A stretch of 64,000 nt of DNA. Source: DATFVA01 sp963745945 (lineage in GTDB: Bacteria > Bacteroidota > Ignavibacteria > Ignavibacteriales > Ignavibacteriaceae). A model generated the notes under the pieces. It ran no database searches and was not told the DNA's origin. It saw only the letters and a list, made by a program, of their open reading frames with translations. The position numbers and the translations under genes are program-made. The stretch covers positions 62,001 through 126,000 of the forward strand of contig CAVUZG010000009.1 of assembly GCA_963745945.1 (NCBI GenBank). Reading direction: 5' to 3'. Below, piece after piece: positions 46,206-55,657 of this stretch (its first letter is position 1; each line of letters begins with the position of its first letter).

Positions 46206-46254
46206 TCGCGGTTTTATTCCCGAATTTATGGTTTGGGCTACAAATCCTTTTTGA
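46192..46254 (+). other. Displaced C-terminal tail of the SDR gene (+1 frame)
   Basis: Read one base later than the main frame, these codons give LEMDDRGFIPEFMVWATNPF and then TGA at 46252-46254, which matches the usual C-terminus of this SDR group. This shows that the break at 46190-46192 is a one-base insertion, not a true end. Confidence 0.85.
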
Positions 46255-46458
46255 GCATCCGGTGTAAATATAGACTGAGTATATGCCCCGATTTTAGGTA
46301 TGAATATTTCGCTTTTCGAGACAATTATAATATTCTAAACCCATAGTTTTCACGAACTTATGATGATCAAATAGATAAAAGGGGATAACTTCCTAAATTG
46401 CAATTCAAACATTCAATGTTTAATTTTGATGTTCAATACCAACGGAGAAAATGAGTAA

Positions 46459-49400
46459 ATGTTAAATATTATTAAGAAGGTCTTTGGAGATAAAAACACA
46501 AAAGATATTAAAGAATTATGGCCTATTGTTGATGAAATAAACCAGGAATATGAAAAGATAAAAAGCCTTTCAGATGATGAAATTAAAGCTAAAACAACCG
46601 AGTTTAAGGAGAAAATTCAGGAATATATTTCTGAAACAAAAGGCAAAATAGACGAAATAAAGTTACAGCTTCAATCTGATGAGGATTTTGATCGTAATGC
46701 AGCATATGATGAACTTGATAAACTTGAAGATGAGTTAAACGATAAGTATGAAGAAATTCTGGATCAGCTATTACCGGAGGCTTTTGCAGTTGTTAAATCA
46801 ACCTGTGAAAGACTATTAGGTACAAGCTGGATAATTGCCGGCTCAAAAATTTCCTGGGATATGGTTCCTTACGATGTACAGTTGATGGGAGGTGTCGTAC
46901 TTCACCAGGGAAAAATAGCTGAAATGGCTACAGGTGAAGGTAAAACTCTTGTTGCAACTTTACCACTTTATCTAAATGCACTCACCGGGCGCGGGGTTCA
47001 CCTTATTACCGTTAACGATTACCTGGCTAAACGTGACAGCGAGTGGATGGGTGAAATATTTAAATATCACGGACTCACTGTTGGTTGTATAATTAATACG
47101 ATGAGTTCTGAACAGAGAAAAGAACAATACAAGTGTGATATTACTTATGGAACCAATAATGAATTTGGTTTCGATTATCTACGTGATAACATGTCTGTTG
47201 ATAAAGATCACCAGGTTCAGCGGGAACATAATTATTCAATAGTTGATGAGGTTGATTCGGTATTAATAGATGAAGCCAGGACGCCATTAATAATTTCCGG
47301 TGCTGTTGAGGTAGATGATCACAAGTTCAATGAAATGAAACCTAAAGTTGAAAAATTATACAGGCTGCAAACAGCTCTTGTCTCAAAGTTCGTTCAGGAT
47401 GCAGAGAGCGCTTTAGATGGAGACGGGAAAGATAAAGCAAATATATCCGAGGGAGGTATTCATCTTCTCCGCGCAAGCAGAGGATTACCAAAGCATAGTA
47501 AACTGGCAAAGCTGTTAAGTGATCCGGAAAAGAAAAAATTGATGCAGTCAACAGAGATGGAATTTCTCAGGGAAAAAGCAAAGAATATGCATATAATTGA
47601 TGATGAACTTTACTTTGTCATCGATGAAAAAAACAATACAATTGATTTAACGGAAAAGGGTAGGGAAGAACTTGCTAAAGGAAGTGGAATGGAAAAAAAT
47701 TATTTCATTCTTCCCGACCTTGGTACTGAAATGAGCAAACTTGAAAATGATGAGTCGATTTCTCCCGAAGAAAAAATTAAACAGAAAGATATACTTTATC
47801 ATAACTATTCAGAAAGCAGCGACAGAATACATACAATTCATCAGCTCTTAAAAGCGTACACTTTATTCGAGAAAGATGATGAATATGTTGTTACTGAAGA
47901 TGGTAAAATTGCAATTGTAGATGAATTTACCGGTCGTATTCTTCCGGGCAGAAGATATTCTGACGGATTACACCAGGCAATTGAAGCAAAAGAAAATGTT
48001 AAAGTAGAACGTGACAGCCAGACTCTCGCAACAATTACACTTCAGAATTATTTCAGAATGTACAACAAGCTTGCTGGAATGACAGGTACTGCAGAAACTG
48101 AAGAAGGTGAATTCTTCGAGATTTATAAACTTGCAGTTGTGGTAGTACCTACTAATAAGCCTGTAGTAAGAGATGATCAGGATGATGCAGTATACAGAAC
48201 AAAGCGTGAGAAATTAAATTCGGTAATAGAAAAAATTGAAGAATTGAGGAAAGAAGGCAGACCGGTTTTGGTCGGTACAACTTCTGTTGATGTATCTGAA
48301 ACATTATCAAGAATGTTGAAGAGAAAAGGAATTCCGCATAACGTTCTGAATGCAAAACAACATCAGCGTGAGGCTGAAATTGTTGCACACGCAGGTGAGG
48401 TTGGCGCAGTTACTATCGCTACCAATATGGCTGGTCGTGGTACAGATATTAAACTCGGTAACGGGGTTCGTGAAAGAAACGGATTATTCATTCTTGGTAC
48501 AGAGAGACACGAATCCAGAAGAATTGACCGTCAGTTAAGAGGTCGTTCCGGTAGACAGGGTGATCCGGGCACAACTAAATTTTTTATTTCTCTTGAAGAT
48601 GATTTAATGCGTTTGTTCGGCAGCGACAGAATTTCATCTGTAATGGGACGAATCGGAATCAAGGAAGGTGAGGTAATTCAGCATCCAATGATTACCAAAT
48701 CCGTTGAAAGAGCTCAGAAGAAAGTTGAAGAAAATAACTTTGCTATACGAAAAAGACTTCTTGAGTATGATGATACAATGAATCAGCAGAGAGAAGTTAT
48801 TTATACGCGCCGCCAGAGAGCTCTATCCGGTGACAGGCTTAAAAGTGAAATTTTTGATTACCTTGAAGAATACGTCTCTGAAGTAGTTGATGAAAACTTT
48901 AATGAAGTTCAGGCTGAAAATATTAAGGAAGAAATTCTTCAGAAACTCCTGGTTGAAGTTAAGCTTGATCCGACGGAATTTGAAACTCTCGGCAACCAGG
49001 GAATTAAAGACCGGATTCTTGAAAGTGCCAGGACATTTTATAAAAAGAAAGAGGAAATAATTGGTTCCGAACTTATGGCAAGATTGGAACGGTATGCGGT
49101 TCTAAGTGTAATCGATCAAAAATGGAAAGAACATCTTCGTGAGATGGATGATTTAAAAGAAGGAATCGGACTAAGAGCCTATGGTCAGAAAGATCCTTTA
49201 ATTGAGTATAAAGGAGAAGCTTTTAAAATATTTGTTACACTGCTGGATGATATCAGAAATGAAGTTGTTTCCTTTGCATTTAAATTTTTCCCGCAGGCAC
49301 CGGATGAAGTACAGAACAGGCGAAGACGCCAGCCTGCAAGGATGACTGAAAGTAAACAAAGCGCAACGAATATAGGATTATCTTCTTCAGGCAGCAGGCC

Positions 49401-49524
49401 GGGACAGGCAAGCCCGGAACAGGGTGGAAAAGTTCAGCCGGTTCAGGTAGGTGATAAGGTTGGAAGAAATGATCCTTGTCCATGCGGCAGTGGAAAAAAA
49501 TATAAACATTGTCACGGTAAATAG
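46459..49524 (+). CDS. secA: Preprotein translocase ATPase SecA
   Basis: The 1021-residue motor has Walker A in EMATGEGKTLVATLP, Walker B DEVDSVLIDEARTP, the helicase motif TNMAGRGTDIKLG and the C-terminal zinc domain GRNDPCPCGSGKKYKHCHGK. Between the nucleotide-binding segments (about residues 275-420) it has the long insertion usual in Bacteroidota-group SecA, so the length is above that of E. coli (901). SecA drives export through SecYEG, of which secG is at 16.2 kb. glnB follows after 11 bases. Confidence 0.97.
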   Translation: MLNIIKKVFGDKNTKDIKELWPIVDEINQEYEKIKSLSDDEIKAKTTEFKEKIQEYISETKGKIDEIKLQLQSDEDFDRNAAYDELDKLEDELNDKYEEILDQLLPEAFAVVKSTCERLLGTSWIIAGSKISWDMVPYDVQLMGGVVLHQGKIAEMATGEGKTLVATLPLYLNALTGRGVHLITVNDYLAKRDSEWMGEIFKYHGLTVGCIINTMSSEQRKEQYKCDITYGTNNEFGFDYLRDNMSVDKDHQVQREHNYSIVDEVDSVLIDEARTPLIISGAVEVDDHKFNEMKPKVEKLYRLQTALVSKFVQDAESALDGDGKDKANISEGGIHLLRASRGLPKHSKLAKLLSDPEKKKLMQSTEMEFLREKAKNMHIIDDELYFVIDEKNNTIDLTEKGREELAKGSGMEKNYFILPDLGTEMSKLENDESISPEEKIKQKDILYHNYSESSDRIHTIHQLLKAYTLFEKDDEYVVTEDGKIAIVDEFTGRILPGRRYSDGLHQAIEAKENVKVERDSQTLATITLQNYFRMYNKLAGMTGTAETEEGEFFEIYKLAVVVVPTNKPVVRDDQDDAVYRTKREKLNSVIEKIEELRKEGRPVLVGTTSVDVSETLSRMLKRKGIPHNVLNAKQHQREAEIVAHAGEVGAVTIATNMAGRGTDIKLGNGVRERNGLFILGTERHESRRIDRQLRGRSGRQGDPGTTKFFISLEDDLMRLFGSDRISSVMGRIGIKEGEVIQHPMITKSVERAQKKVEENNFAIRKRLLEYDDTMNQQREVIYTRRQRALSGDRLKSEIFDYLEEYVSEVVDENFNEVQAENIKEEILQKLLVEVKLDPTEFETLGNQGIKDRILESARTFYKKKEEIIGSELMARLERYAVLSVIDQKWKEHLREMDDLKEGIGLRAYGQKDPLIEYKGEAFKIFVTLLDDIRNEVVSFAFKFFPQAPDEVQNRRRRQPARMTESKQSATNIGLSSSGSRPGQASPEQGGKVQPVQVGDKVGRNDPCPCGSGKKYKHCHGK

Positions 49525-49535
49525 AGGGTTTCTTA

Positions 49536-49874
49536 ATGAAAAAAATTGAGGCGATCATTCGTCCTTTCAAATTAGATGAAGTAAAAGAAGCTCTTGTTGA
49601 GGAAGGAATAAGGGGATTAACAATTACAGAAGTCCGCGGATATGGCAGGCAAAAAGGGCATACTGAAACTTACAGGGGAAGCGAATACCGGATCGAATTC
49701 ATCCCTAAAATAAAAATTGAAGTTGTGGTTGAGAAGGAAAAAGCAGAAAAAGTTATTGAAGCTATTATACGATCTGCTAAAACGGGGCAGGTTGGTGATG
49801 GCAAAATTTTTATTTCCGATATCCAGGATGTAATAAGAATCAGGACTGAAGAATCCGGTAAGGAAGCCTTGTAA
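49536..49874 (+). CDS. glnB: Nitrogen regulatory protein P-II
   Basis: The 112-residue protein has the P-II signature: MKKIEAIIRPFKLDEVKEAL, the T-loop with Tyr51 in TYRGSEYRIEF, and the C-terminal GKIFISDIQDVIRIRTEE. Tyr51 is the uridylylation site, so control by a GlnD enzyme is possible. P-II senses 2-oxoglutarate and ATP/ADP. In contrast to glnK genes no amtB follows, which favours the GlnB type. A palindromic repeat starts two bases after the stop. Confidence 0.95.
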   Translation: MKKIEAIIRPFKLDEVKEALVEEGIRGLTITEVRGYGRQKGHTETYRGSEYRIEFIPKIKIEVVVEKEKAEKVIEAIIRSAKTGQVGDGKIFISDIQDVIRIRTEESGKEAL

Positions 49875-49875
49875 A

Positions 49876-49895
49876 CCTGCCTGCAGGTAGGCGGG
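49876..49895. repeat. Palindromic repeat element, copy 1 (after glnB)
   Basis: CCTGCCTGCAGGTAGGCGGG is an imperfect palindrome. In reverse orientation the sequence at 63337-63355 matches it at 15 of 18 aligned positions, which makes the two members of one repeat family. Confidence 0.72.
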
Positions 49896-49939
49896 ATCTT
49901 TTACCTTTTACTTTTTTTTATTCTTTTTTAGCTTGAATT

Positions 49940-52369
49940 ATGCTTTTCAAAAGATTTATTCCCGGTTTATATTTTGTTTTTCTGCTGTTTACCGGTTTGT
50001 CCATAAACGGTTGCGGTATATGGCATGATTTCACAACATACTTTAATCTTTATTACGACACTAAAGATCTTTTTGACAGTGCAGAGGAAACTATTCAATC
50101 TCAAAAGAAAGATCTATTTTCTAATGAAGAAGAAACAACTGCCGGAGCTGTAAACCAGCAGCTTTCCAAAGTAATAGATAAATGTTCATCAATCCTTCAG
50201 TTCCATTCAAATTCTTCTTATGTGGATAAGGCTCTTCTTATGCTTGGTAAATCATTCTATTACCAGAGGAACTACCTAAAAGCTTTGCGTAAGTTTCAGG
50301 AGCTAATTGCAACGCAACCTAAAAGTGATCTGATTCTTGAGACAGAATTATGGATCGGTAAGACCCAGATGAGGTTGAAAGAATATGATGACGGGCTGGC
50401 AACACTGGAAATGGTAAAGAATAAAGCAATTGAAGAAGGTGAGGATGATTATGTTACTGCATCTTTTCTTGAGGAAATTAAATATAAGATAGCACAGGAG
50501 GATTATTCAGGGGCAATAACTGCTTCTACTGATTATCTTAAACAATCTGAGGATGATGAAATAAACGCAGAAATAGAATTTGAGCTAGGGAAATTATATG
50601 AGAAAGTAAATGATCTGGAGAATGCCATTACAGCTTTCAAAAACGTATTTGAATATTCCCCTACATATGATACTCAGTATTCTGCCAAACTTGAACTTGG
50701 AAAAGCATTAAGGGAAGCAGACCATAATGAGGAGGCTCTTACAGTCTTTGAAGATATGAAATCGGAGGACAAATATTCAGATAATTACGATGAGATAGAT
50801 CTGGAAAGAGGTAAAACTTTGGTTAAATTAAATCAATACCAGGAAGCGGTTGATGTGCTGGTTAAAGTCGATACAACTTACAAAAGTTCATTAAATGCAG
50901 GGATGGCCCGGTTTGAACTGGGACAGATTTTTGAAACACACTACCAGAACTTTGACAGCGCCAATACGTATTATTCGAAAGCAGCAACTTCCGCAGCCCC
51001 TCCGGAATACCTCACTTCTTCAAATCAAAAAGCTCAGTTATTTAAGAAGTATTTTTCATTACGAAATTCACTGAATGCAAATTTAAAAAAACAGTTTTAT
51101 GCTGAAAATCCTGATCAGTTTACAAAAGACTCAACTGATTATTACAACGAAAGAAAAGATATAGAACAACAAGTTGTTGCTGAACAGGAGTTTGCAGAAG
51201 TACGTGCCAAAATGGATTCCGCTCTTTTTGCGCAGGATACTACAGGTTTGAAGATAGATACAACCGTAGTTAAGAGAGACAGCCTTAATCAATTCGGTCA
51301 GAAAGTTTTAGATCAATTTGGTCAAACCATTACTATTACCGATACAGTAATAACTAATCCGATTGACAGCCTTAAAAATAAAAATAACCTTCTCTCATCA
51401 ATCAGATCTCCTAATTTTGAAAAGAGGGTTAAGGAATTAATGAATGGTAAAGAACCTCCTGTTGCCCCTAAACTTTCTGTGGATTCTTTGCAATCATTAA
51501 TTACAAAAGACAGGTTTGAGCTGGGGAACCTATTCTTTACGGAATTTAACATTCCCGATTCTGCTTACACATATTACACTAAAACTCTTGAGTCAAATCC
51601 AAACACTAATTATAATGCCCGAACGCTTTACGCTCTTGGAAGTTATTATCTTACAAAAAATGATTCAGTAAAAGCGGATAGTCTTTTTAATATTATTTAT
51701 ACAAATTATAAGGGCCAAAGTATAGTTAATGCAGCTGCAAATAAATTGGGTAAATCCTTAATAGATCTAAATTTTGATCCTGCGGAGGATATCTATGCCT
51801 CGGCGGAGAAAGAAATGCTTGATGATAAATATGATTCATCTCTTGTTAAGTTTAGTGTTATATACAATCAATATCCGGCTTCACCGCTTGCACCAAAAGC
51901 TTTATATGCCTCAGGGTGGATTCTGGAGAATAAACTTGATCAGCTTGATTCGGCGGCAGCTTTGTATGATTCACTTAAATTGAAATATCCTGCAACGATT
52001 TATGCTAATAAAATAACTCAGAAAATTAGTGTCTATAACCAGGAGCAGCAGCGTATTGCTAAAGCAAGGGAGGATTCACTCAAAAAAATGGAAGCTCTTA
52101 GACTTGATTCCCTTTCAAGAGCCGATTCATTAAATATTAAACTGCAGCCTGCGGATACGGTTAATACTAATATAGAAAAACCTCCCGATCAGATTGACGA
52201 GCATAATTTAAATCGAGGCGACCAGGGCAGCGATTCTCTGGATAATAAAACTCCGCTTCCAATTGATTCTTTAAGGAGGAATGACGAGCAGAATATTGAA
52301 GAGCTGCAGAAAAAATCTGAATCTGAAGTTGATTCTCTCACTCCCGAAAGAATTAAGCGAAAAAGATAA
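49940..52369 (+). CDS. TPR-repeat lipoprotein, possibly PorW/SprE-like
   Basis: A lipoprotein signal ends at Cys25 (LSINGC) and is followed by IWHDFTTYFNLYYDTKDLF, similar in style to the start of the type IX secretion lipoprotein PorW/SprE. Several TPR units follow in residues 70-330 (FELGKLYEKVNDLENAITAF and the like), and again in 500-680. A coiled, Lys/Asp-rich tail ends the protein. It probably assembles envelope protein complexes at the outer membrane. The T9SS assignment is a weak inference, supported by the sorting domain on the aminopeptidase at 29.6 kb. Confidence 0.75.
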   Translation: MLFKRFIPGLYFVFLLFTGLSINGCGIWHDFTTYFNLYYDTKDLFDSAEETIQSQKKDLFSNEEETTAGAVNQQLSKVIDKCSSILQFHSNSSYVDKALLMLGKSFYYQRNYLKALRKFQELIATQPKSDLILETELWIGKTQMRLKEYDDGLATLEMVKNKAIEEGEDDYVTASFLEEIKYKIAQEDYSGAITASTDYLKQSEDDEINAEIEFELGKLYEKVNDLENAITAFKNVFEYSPTYDTQYSAKLELGKALREADHNEEALTVFEDMKSEDKYSDNYDEIDLERGKTLVKLNQYQEAVDVLVKVDTTYKSSLNAGMARFELGQIFETHYQNFDSANTYYSKAATSAAPPEYLTSSNQKAQLFKKYFSLRNSLNANLKKQFYAENPDQFTKDSTDYYNERKDIEQQVVAEQEFAEVRAKMDSALFAQDTTGLKIDTTVVKRDSLNQFGQKVLDQFGQTITITDTVITNPIDSLKNKNNLLSSIRSPNFEKRVKELMNGKEPPVAPKLSVDSLQSLITKDRFELGNLFFTEFNIPDSAYTYYTKTLESNPNTNYNARTLYALGSYYLTKNDSVKADSLFNIIYTNYKGQSIVNAAANKLGKSLIDLNFDPAEDIYASAEKEMLDDKYDSSLVKFSVIYNQYPASPLAPKALYASGWILENKLDQLDSAAALYDSLKLKYPATIYANKITQKISVYNQEQQRIAKAREDSLKKMEALRLDSLSRADSLNIKLQPADTVNTNIEKPPDQIDEHNLNRGDQGSDSLDNKTPLPIDSLRRNDEQNIEELQKKSESEVDSLTPERIKRKR

Positions 52370-52403
52370 AAATTCTTTTTGAAAGATCACGATCAGGGAT
52401 AAA

Positions 52404-53156
52404 ATGATTTCATCTTTGCAGTTCCCCGAAAATGAACTTGGTGAATTTTTTAATAGAATTCTGCCCCGTCTGAAAAAACGAAAATTCATTTCATTTTTTT
52501 CGTATATTTTATTTCTTCTTTACTTCAGCCTCCCGGCATTTCAGATTCCCTATTTCGAATATTATCATTTTCGGATTACATCGCTGATGGAACAGAGAGC
52601 TATTGAGAATAGTTTATTGTTTTATCCGCGACAGTCATGGACAAGCATAAATAATGTCAATCCTAATCTTCTGAAAGCAATAATTGCAATGGAAGACGGC
52701 GCTTTTTTTACTCACAAAGGAATTGACTGGAAAGAATTAAATATGGCTTTACGCCAGAACAAAAGAAGAAGAAAAATCTATCGCGGTGGAAGCACACTTA
52801 CAATGCAGCTCGCAAAAAATTTATTTTTTACGACTGAAAAATCAGTCTTCAGAAAAGGTAAAGAATTAATAACCACTTTAAGAATGGAAAAAGAATTAAG
52901 TAAAAAATCAATTCTCCAATCTTATATAAATGCTGTTGAATGGGGAGACGGCATATTTGGAATTGGTGCTGCATCCGAAAATTATTTTAACAAAGAGCCC
53001 AATGAATTAAATACGATTGAATGCTGCCGTCTTGCTGCTGTTCTCCCTTCGCCTTTAATCCATCCGCCGGATCAGAATTCACGCTATGTTTTAAGAAGAG
53101 CCTCTATTATTCGTGCCAGGTTAAATGATATAATACTGTTTCCGGATGAACAATGA
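52404..53156 (+). CDS. mtgA: Monofunctional peptidoglycan transglycosylase (GT51)
   Basis: One N-terminal membrane helix (about residues 28-48) is followed by the GT51 domain. The catalytic motif is AMEDGAFFTHKG with Glu97, then GGSTLTMQLAKN (128-139), RKGKELITTLRMEKELSK and SYINAVEWGDGIFGI. No transpeptidase domain is present. It polymerises lipid II into glycan strands in the periplasm. Its stop overlaps the next gene by 4 bases. Confidence 0.93.
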   Translation: MISSLQFPENELGEFFNRILPRLKKRKFISFFSYILFLLYFSLPAFQIPYFEYYHFRITSLMEQRAIENSLLFYPRQSWTSINNVNPNLLKAIIAMEDGAFFTHKGIDWKELNMALRQNKRRRKIYRGGSTLTMQLAKNLFFTTEKSVFRKGKELITTLRMEKELSKKSILQSYINAVEWGDGIFGIGAASENYFNKEPNELNTIECCRLAAVLPSPLIHPPDQNSRYVLRRASIIRARLNDIILFPDEQ

Positions 53157-53806
53157 AAAGGAAAGATTTTTTTGATTTAATTGAAGAAGGTGAGAGCCTT
53201 CAAATAGAATTTAAAAGAAAATTTTCAACCTCTGAAAAAATTGCAAGAGAAATGATTGCATTTGCAAATACCCGGGGGGGATATATCCTTTTCGGAGTTG
53301 ATGATGATAAAGAAATTGTCGGTGTAGAAAGCGAAAAATCAGAAGCTGAATTAATTAAAGATGTCGCACTTAATTATTGTGAGCCGCCTGTTGAATATGA
53401 ACTTGATTTTCTTGATATAAACGGAAAAGAAGTTGTGATTGCGTCAGTACCGGAGTCTGACAACAAACCTCACCGGCTTCAGGATTATCTGGATGATCTC
53501 GATTTAAATAAATCTGTTGTCCTGGTTCGGGTTAATGATAAAAGTATCCAGGCAAGCAAAGAAATGGTAAGAATACTTCGGGCTCAGACACAGGATTTAG
53601 GTCTTACCAAATATTTTATAGGATCGAATGAAAAATTTGTTTTTGATCATCTTAAAAAACATGAAACAATTTCTGTAAAAGAGTTGAGTGATTTTGTCAA
53701 TATTTCTGAAAGAAGAGCATCGAGAACCCTTGTTAAAATGGTAAGAGCAAACCTGCTTTTAATTCACACAAAAGACAATGGAGAAGAATTTTTTACTCTA
53801 ATCTAA
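53153..53806 (+). CDS. AlbA_2/Schlafen-like domain protein with winged-helix C-terminus
   Basis: Residues 10-125 form an AlbA_2-type domain: SLQIEFKRKFSTSEKIAREM, then AFANTRGGYILFGVDDDKEIVGV. Residues 155-217 look like a winged helix (HETISVKELSDFVNISERRASRTLVKM). Proteins of this type are usually called ATP-dependent or DNA-binding transcriptional regulators, though the biochemical role is poorly defined. Coupled by a 4-base overlap to mtgA; a regulatory link to cell-wall synthesis is possible but unproven. Confidence 0.83.
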   Translation: MKRKDFFDLIEEGESLQIEFKRKFSTSEKIAREMIAFANTRGGYILFGVDDDKEIVGVESEKSEAELIKDVALNYCEPPVEYELDFLDINGKEVVIASVPESDNKPHRLQDYLDDLDLNKSVVLVRVNDKSIQASKEMVRILRAQTQDLGLTKYFIGSNEKFVFDHLKKHETISVKELSDFVNISERRASRTLVKMVRANLLLIHTKDNGEEFFTLI

Positions 53807-53807
53807 T

Positions 53808-54395
53808 TTACTTGTTTGAAGTAGTATCGAAAATTTTTCTTAATTCAAATACAGCAATTCCGTAAGCTACAGCTACATTTAGTGACTGCTTGATTCCATA
53901 CTGCGGAATCTCAATTGAAAAATCACACAAATCAATTAGATCCTGCGCAACTCCCGTAATTTCATTCCCAACAATTAAACAAAGAGGGAAGTCGGATATT
54001 TTGATATCATAATAATTCTTACTTTTCGATGTCAACTCAAGTGCACAGATCTTTACACCATCATTCTTCAACTTTTTGATAACATCAACCGGATTCTTTA
54101 CATATTCCCATGAAACACTTTCTGTAGAACCGAGCGCAGTTTTTAATATTTCCTTTTTGCCAGAAGTGGATTTTTTCTCTTCAATCTGTTCTTCGGTTTT
54201 GGGAGGATGTGGAGTGTAGCCACACAAATATAGTTTCTCAATCATCGCTCCATCTGAGGTCCGGAAAATTGAACCAACATTATAATTACTTCTTATACTG
54301 TTTAACAGCACATAGACCGGAAGCTTTTTTGTTTTGTGGAGATTGTCGAGTGTGTATCTCTTTTCTGATATTTCGTCGTGAGTAAGCTTTTTCAT
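53808..54395 (-). CDS. SpoU/TrmH-family RNA 2'-O-methyltransferase
   Basis: The SPOUT motifs are in order: VYVLLNSIRSNYNVGSIFR (motif 1), LIVGNEITGVAQDLIDLC (motif 2) and IPQYGIKQSLNVAVAYGIAV (motif 3). The last two make the knotted SAM site. The protein of 195 residues is short, with no added RNA-binding domain. tRNA or rRNA is the expected substrate; the exact position cannot be told. It starts 3 bases after the rlmN stop, so the two RNA-modification genes form an operon. Confidence 0.91.
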   Translation of the reverse strand: MKKLTHDEISEKRYTLDNLHKTKKLPVYVLLNSIRSNYNVGSIFRTSDGAMIEKLYLCGYTPHPPKTEEQIEEKKSTSGKKEILKTALGSTESVSWEYVKNPVDVIKKLKNDGVKICALELTSKSKNYYDIKISDFPLCLIVGNEITGVAQDLIDLCDFSIEIPQYGIKQSLNVAVAYGIAVFELRKIFDTTSNK

Positions 54396-54397
54396 AA

Positions 54398-55498
54398 TTA
54401 ATTATACTTCACTGCAAGCTGTCCGCATGCTGCCGCAATATCCTCTCCCTGCGTGTAACGGACAATAACAGTTACATTTTTATCTCTAAGCCTTTGAACA
54501 AATTCATCTATCCTTTTGCGGTTTGTTGCTTCGAGCAAGGCTGAGTACCCGGTCGGGTTCATATGTTTTAAGGAGTTAAAAGGAATAACGTTAACCTTGG
54601 AAGGAATTTTACTGCACAAATTTACAAGTGCATTTATATCTTCTTTCCTGTCATTAATTTCTTTCAACATTACATACTCAAATGTTATCCGTGTTCCCGT
54701 TTTTTTAGTGTAATATTTCATCGCTTCAATATTCTGTAACAGAGAATATTTTTTATTAATCGGCATAATTTTAGTTCTGATATCTTCGAAACAGGAATGA
54801 AGAGAAAATGCCAGCTTAACGTTTAGTCCCGTATCAGCAAGTTCAATTATCTTTGGAGCAATACCTGCAGTAGAAATAGTAATTTTTTTAAGACTGGTCC
54901 AGGCAGATAATTTATCGCCAAAAATTTCCAGAGATTTTATAGTTTCATTATAATTCAGTAAAGGCTCACCCATTCCCATATAAACAATATTTGTGATATT
55001 TTCTTTGCCATAATCTTTAGCAGCCATTTTGTATTGATCAAAAATTTCACCGGCAGTAAGATTTTTCTTATAACCCATTAATCCTGTTGCACAGAATTTA
55101 CAATCGAGAGGGCAGCCAACCTGCGTGGAAATGCAAAGAGTGGTCCTTTTGTTTTCCGGTATTATTACAGATTCAATTACATTTTTTTCTTTTGTTTCAA
55201 ATATGAATTTCTTTGTCCCGGTTTCTTCAGATATTTCTGTACCAGCAAGATTAAGAGTGTTTATTTCAGCTTTTTCACTTAAATATGAACGAAGATTTTT
55301 GGATAGATTTTTCATTTCAGTGAAATCATCCGCAAGATGATTATACATCCAACTGAAAACCTGTTCCGCACGGAACTTAGATTCCCCAATCAACAAAAAA
55401 TAATCCTGAAGTTCAGACAGAGTTAAGCCTTTTAACAGAGCTTTCTTAACAGGAGAATTTACGGTTTCAGTAATAGTATTTTCATTTTTACTTTGCAT
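54398..55498 (-). CDS. rlmN: Radical SAM 23S rRNA/tRNA adenine-C2 methyltransferase RlmN
   Basis: The radical SAM cysteines are CPLDCKFC (Cys129, 133, 136), preceded by ISTQVG. The two methyl-carrying cysteines are Cys358 near the C-terminus (AAACGQLAVKYN) and Cys122 as a possible near neighbour. The motif ATGLMGYKKNLTAGEI and NIVYMGMGEPLLNY are RlmN-specific. It methylates A2503 of 23S rRNA and A37 of some tRNAs, affecting proofreading at the peptidyl transferase centre. At 366 residues its length is typical. Confidence 0.95.
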   Translation of the reverse strand: MQSKNENTITETVNSPVKKALLKGLTLSELQDYFLLIGESKFRAEQVFSWMYNHLADDFTEMKNLSKNLRSYLSEKAEINTLNLAGTEISEETGTKKFIFETKEKNVIESVIIPENKRTTLCISTQVGCPLDCKFCATGLMGYKKNLTAGEIFDQYKMAAKDYGKENITNIVYMGMGEPLLNYNETIKSLEIFGDKLSAWTSLKKITISTAGIAPKIIELADTGLNVKLAFSLHSCFEDIRTKIMPINKKYSLLQNIEAMKYYTKKTGTRITFEYVMLKEINDRKEDINALVNLCSKIPSKVNVIPFNSLKHMNPTGYSALLEATNRKRIDEFVQRLRDKNVTVIVRYTQGEDIAAACGQLAVKYN

Positions 55499-55657
55499 TT
55501 AGCAAATATAAGCATATCAATTTTGCCATAAAATTGAAATTGTCAGACACATTGGTAATTATGCTTTTCAGATTAACATTGCTATAAAAACAAGATTAAA
55601 GTATCTTATTAATTGAATTTTATACATTATTCTCATCATTAAAATCAGGGAAGAAAA

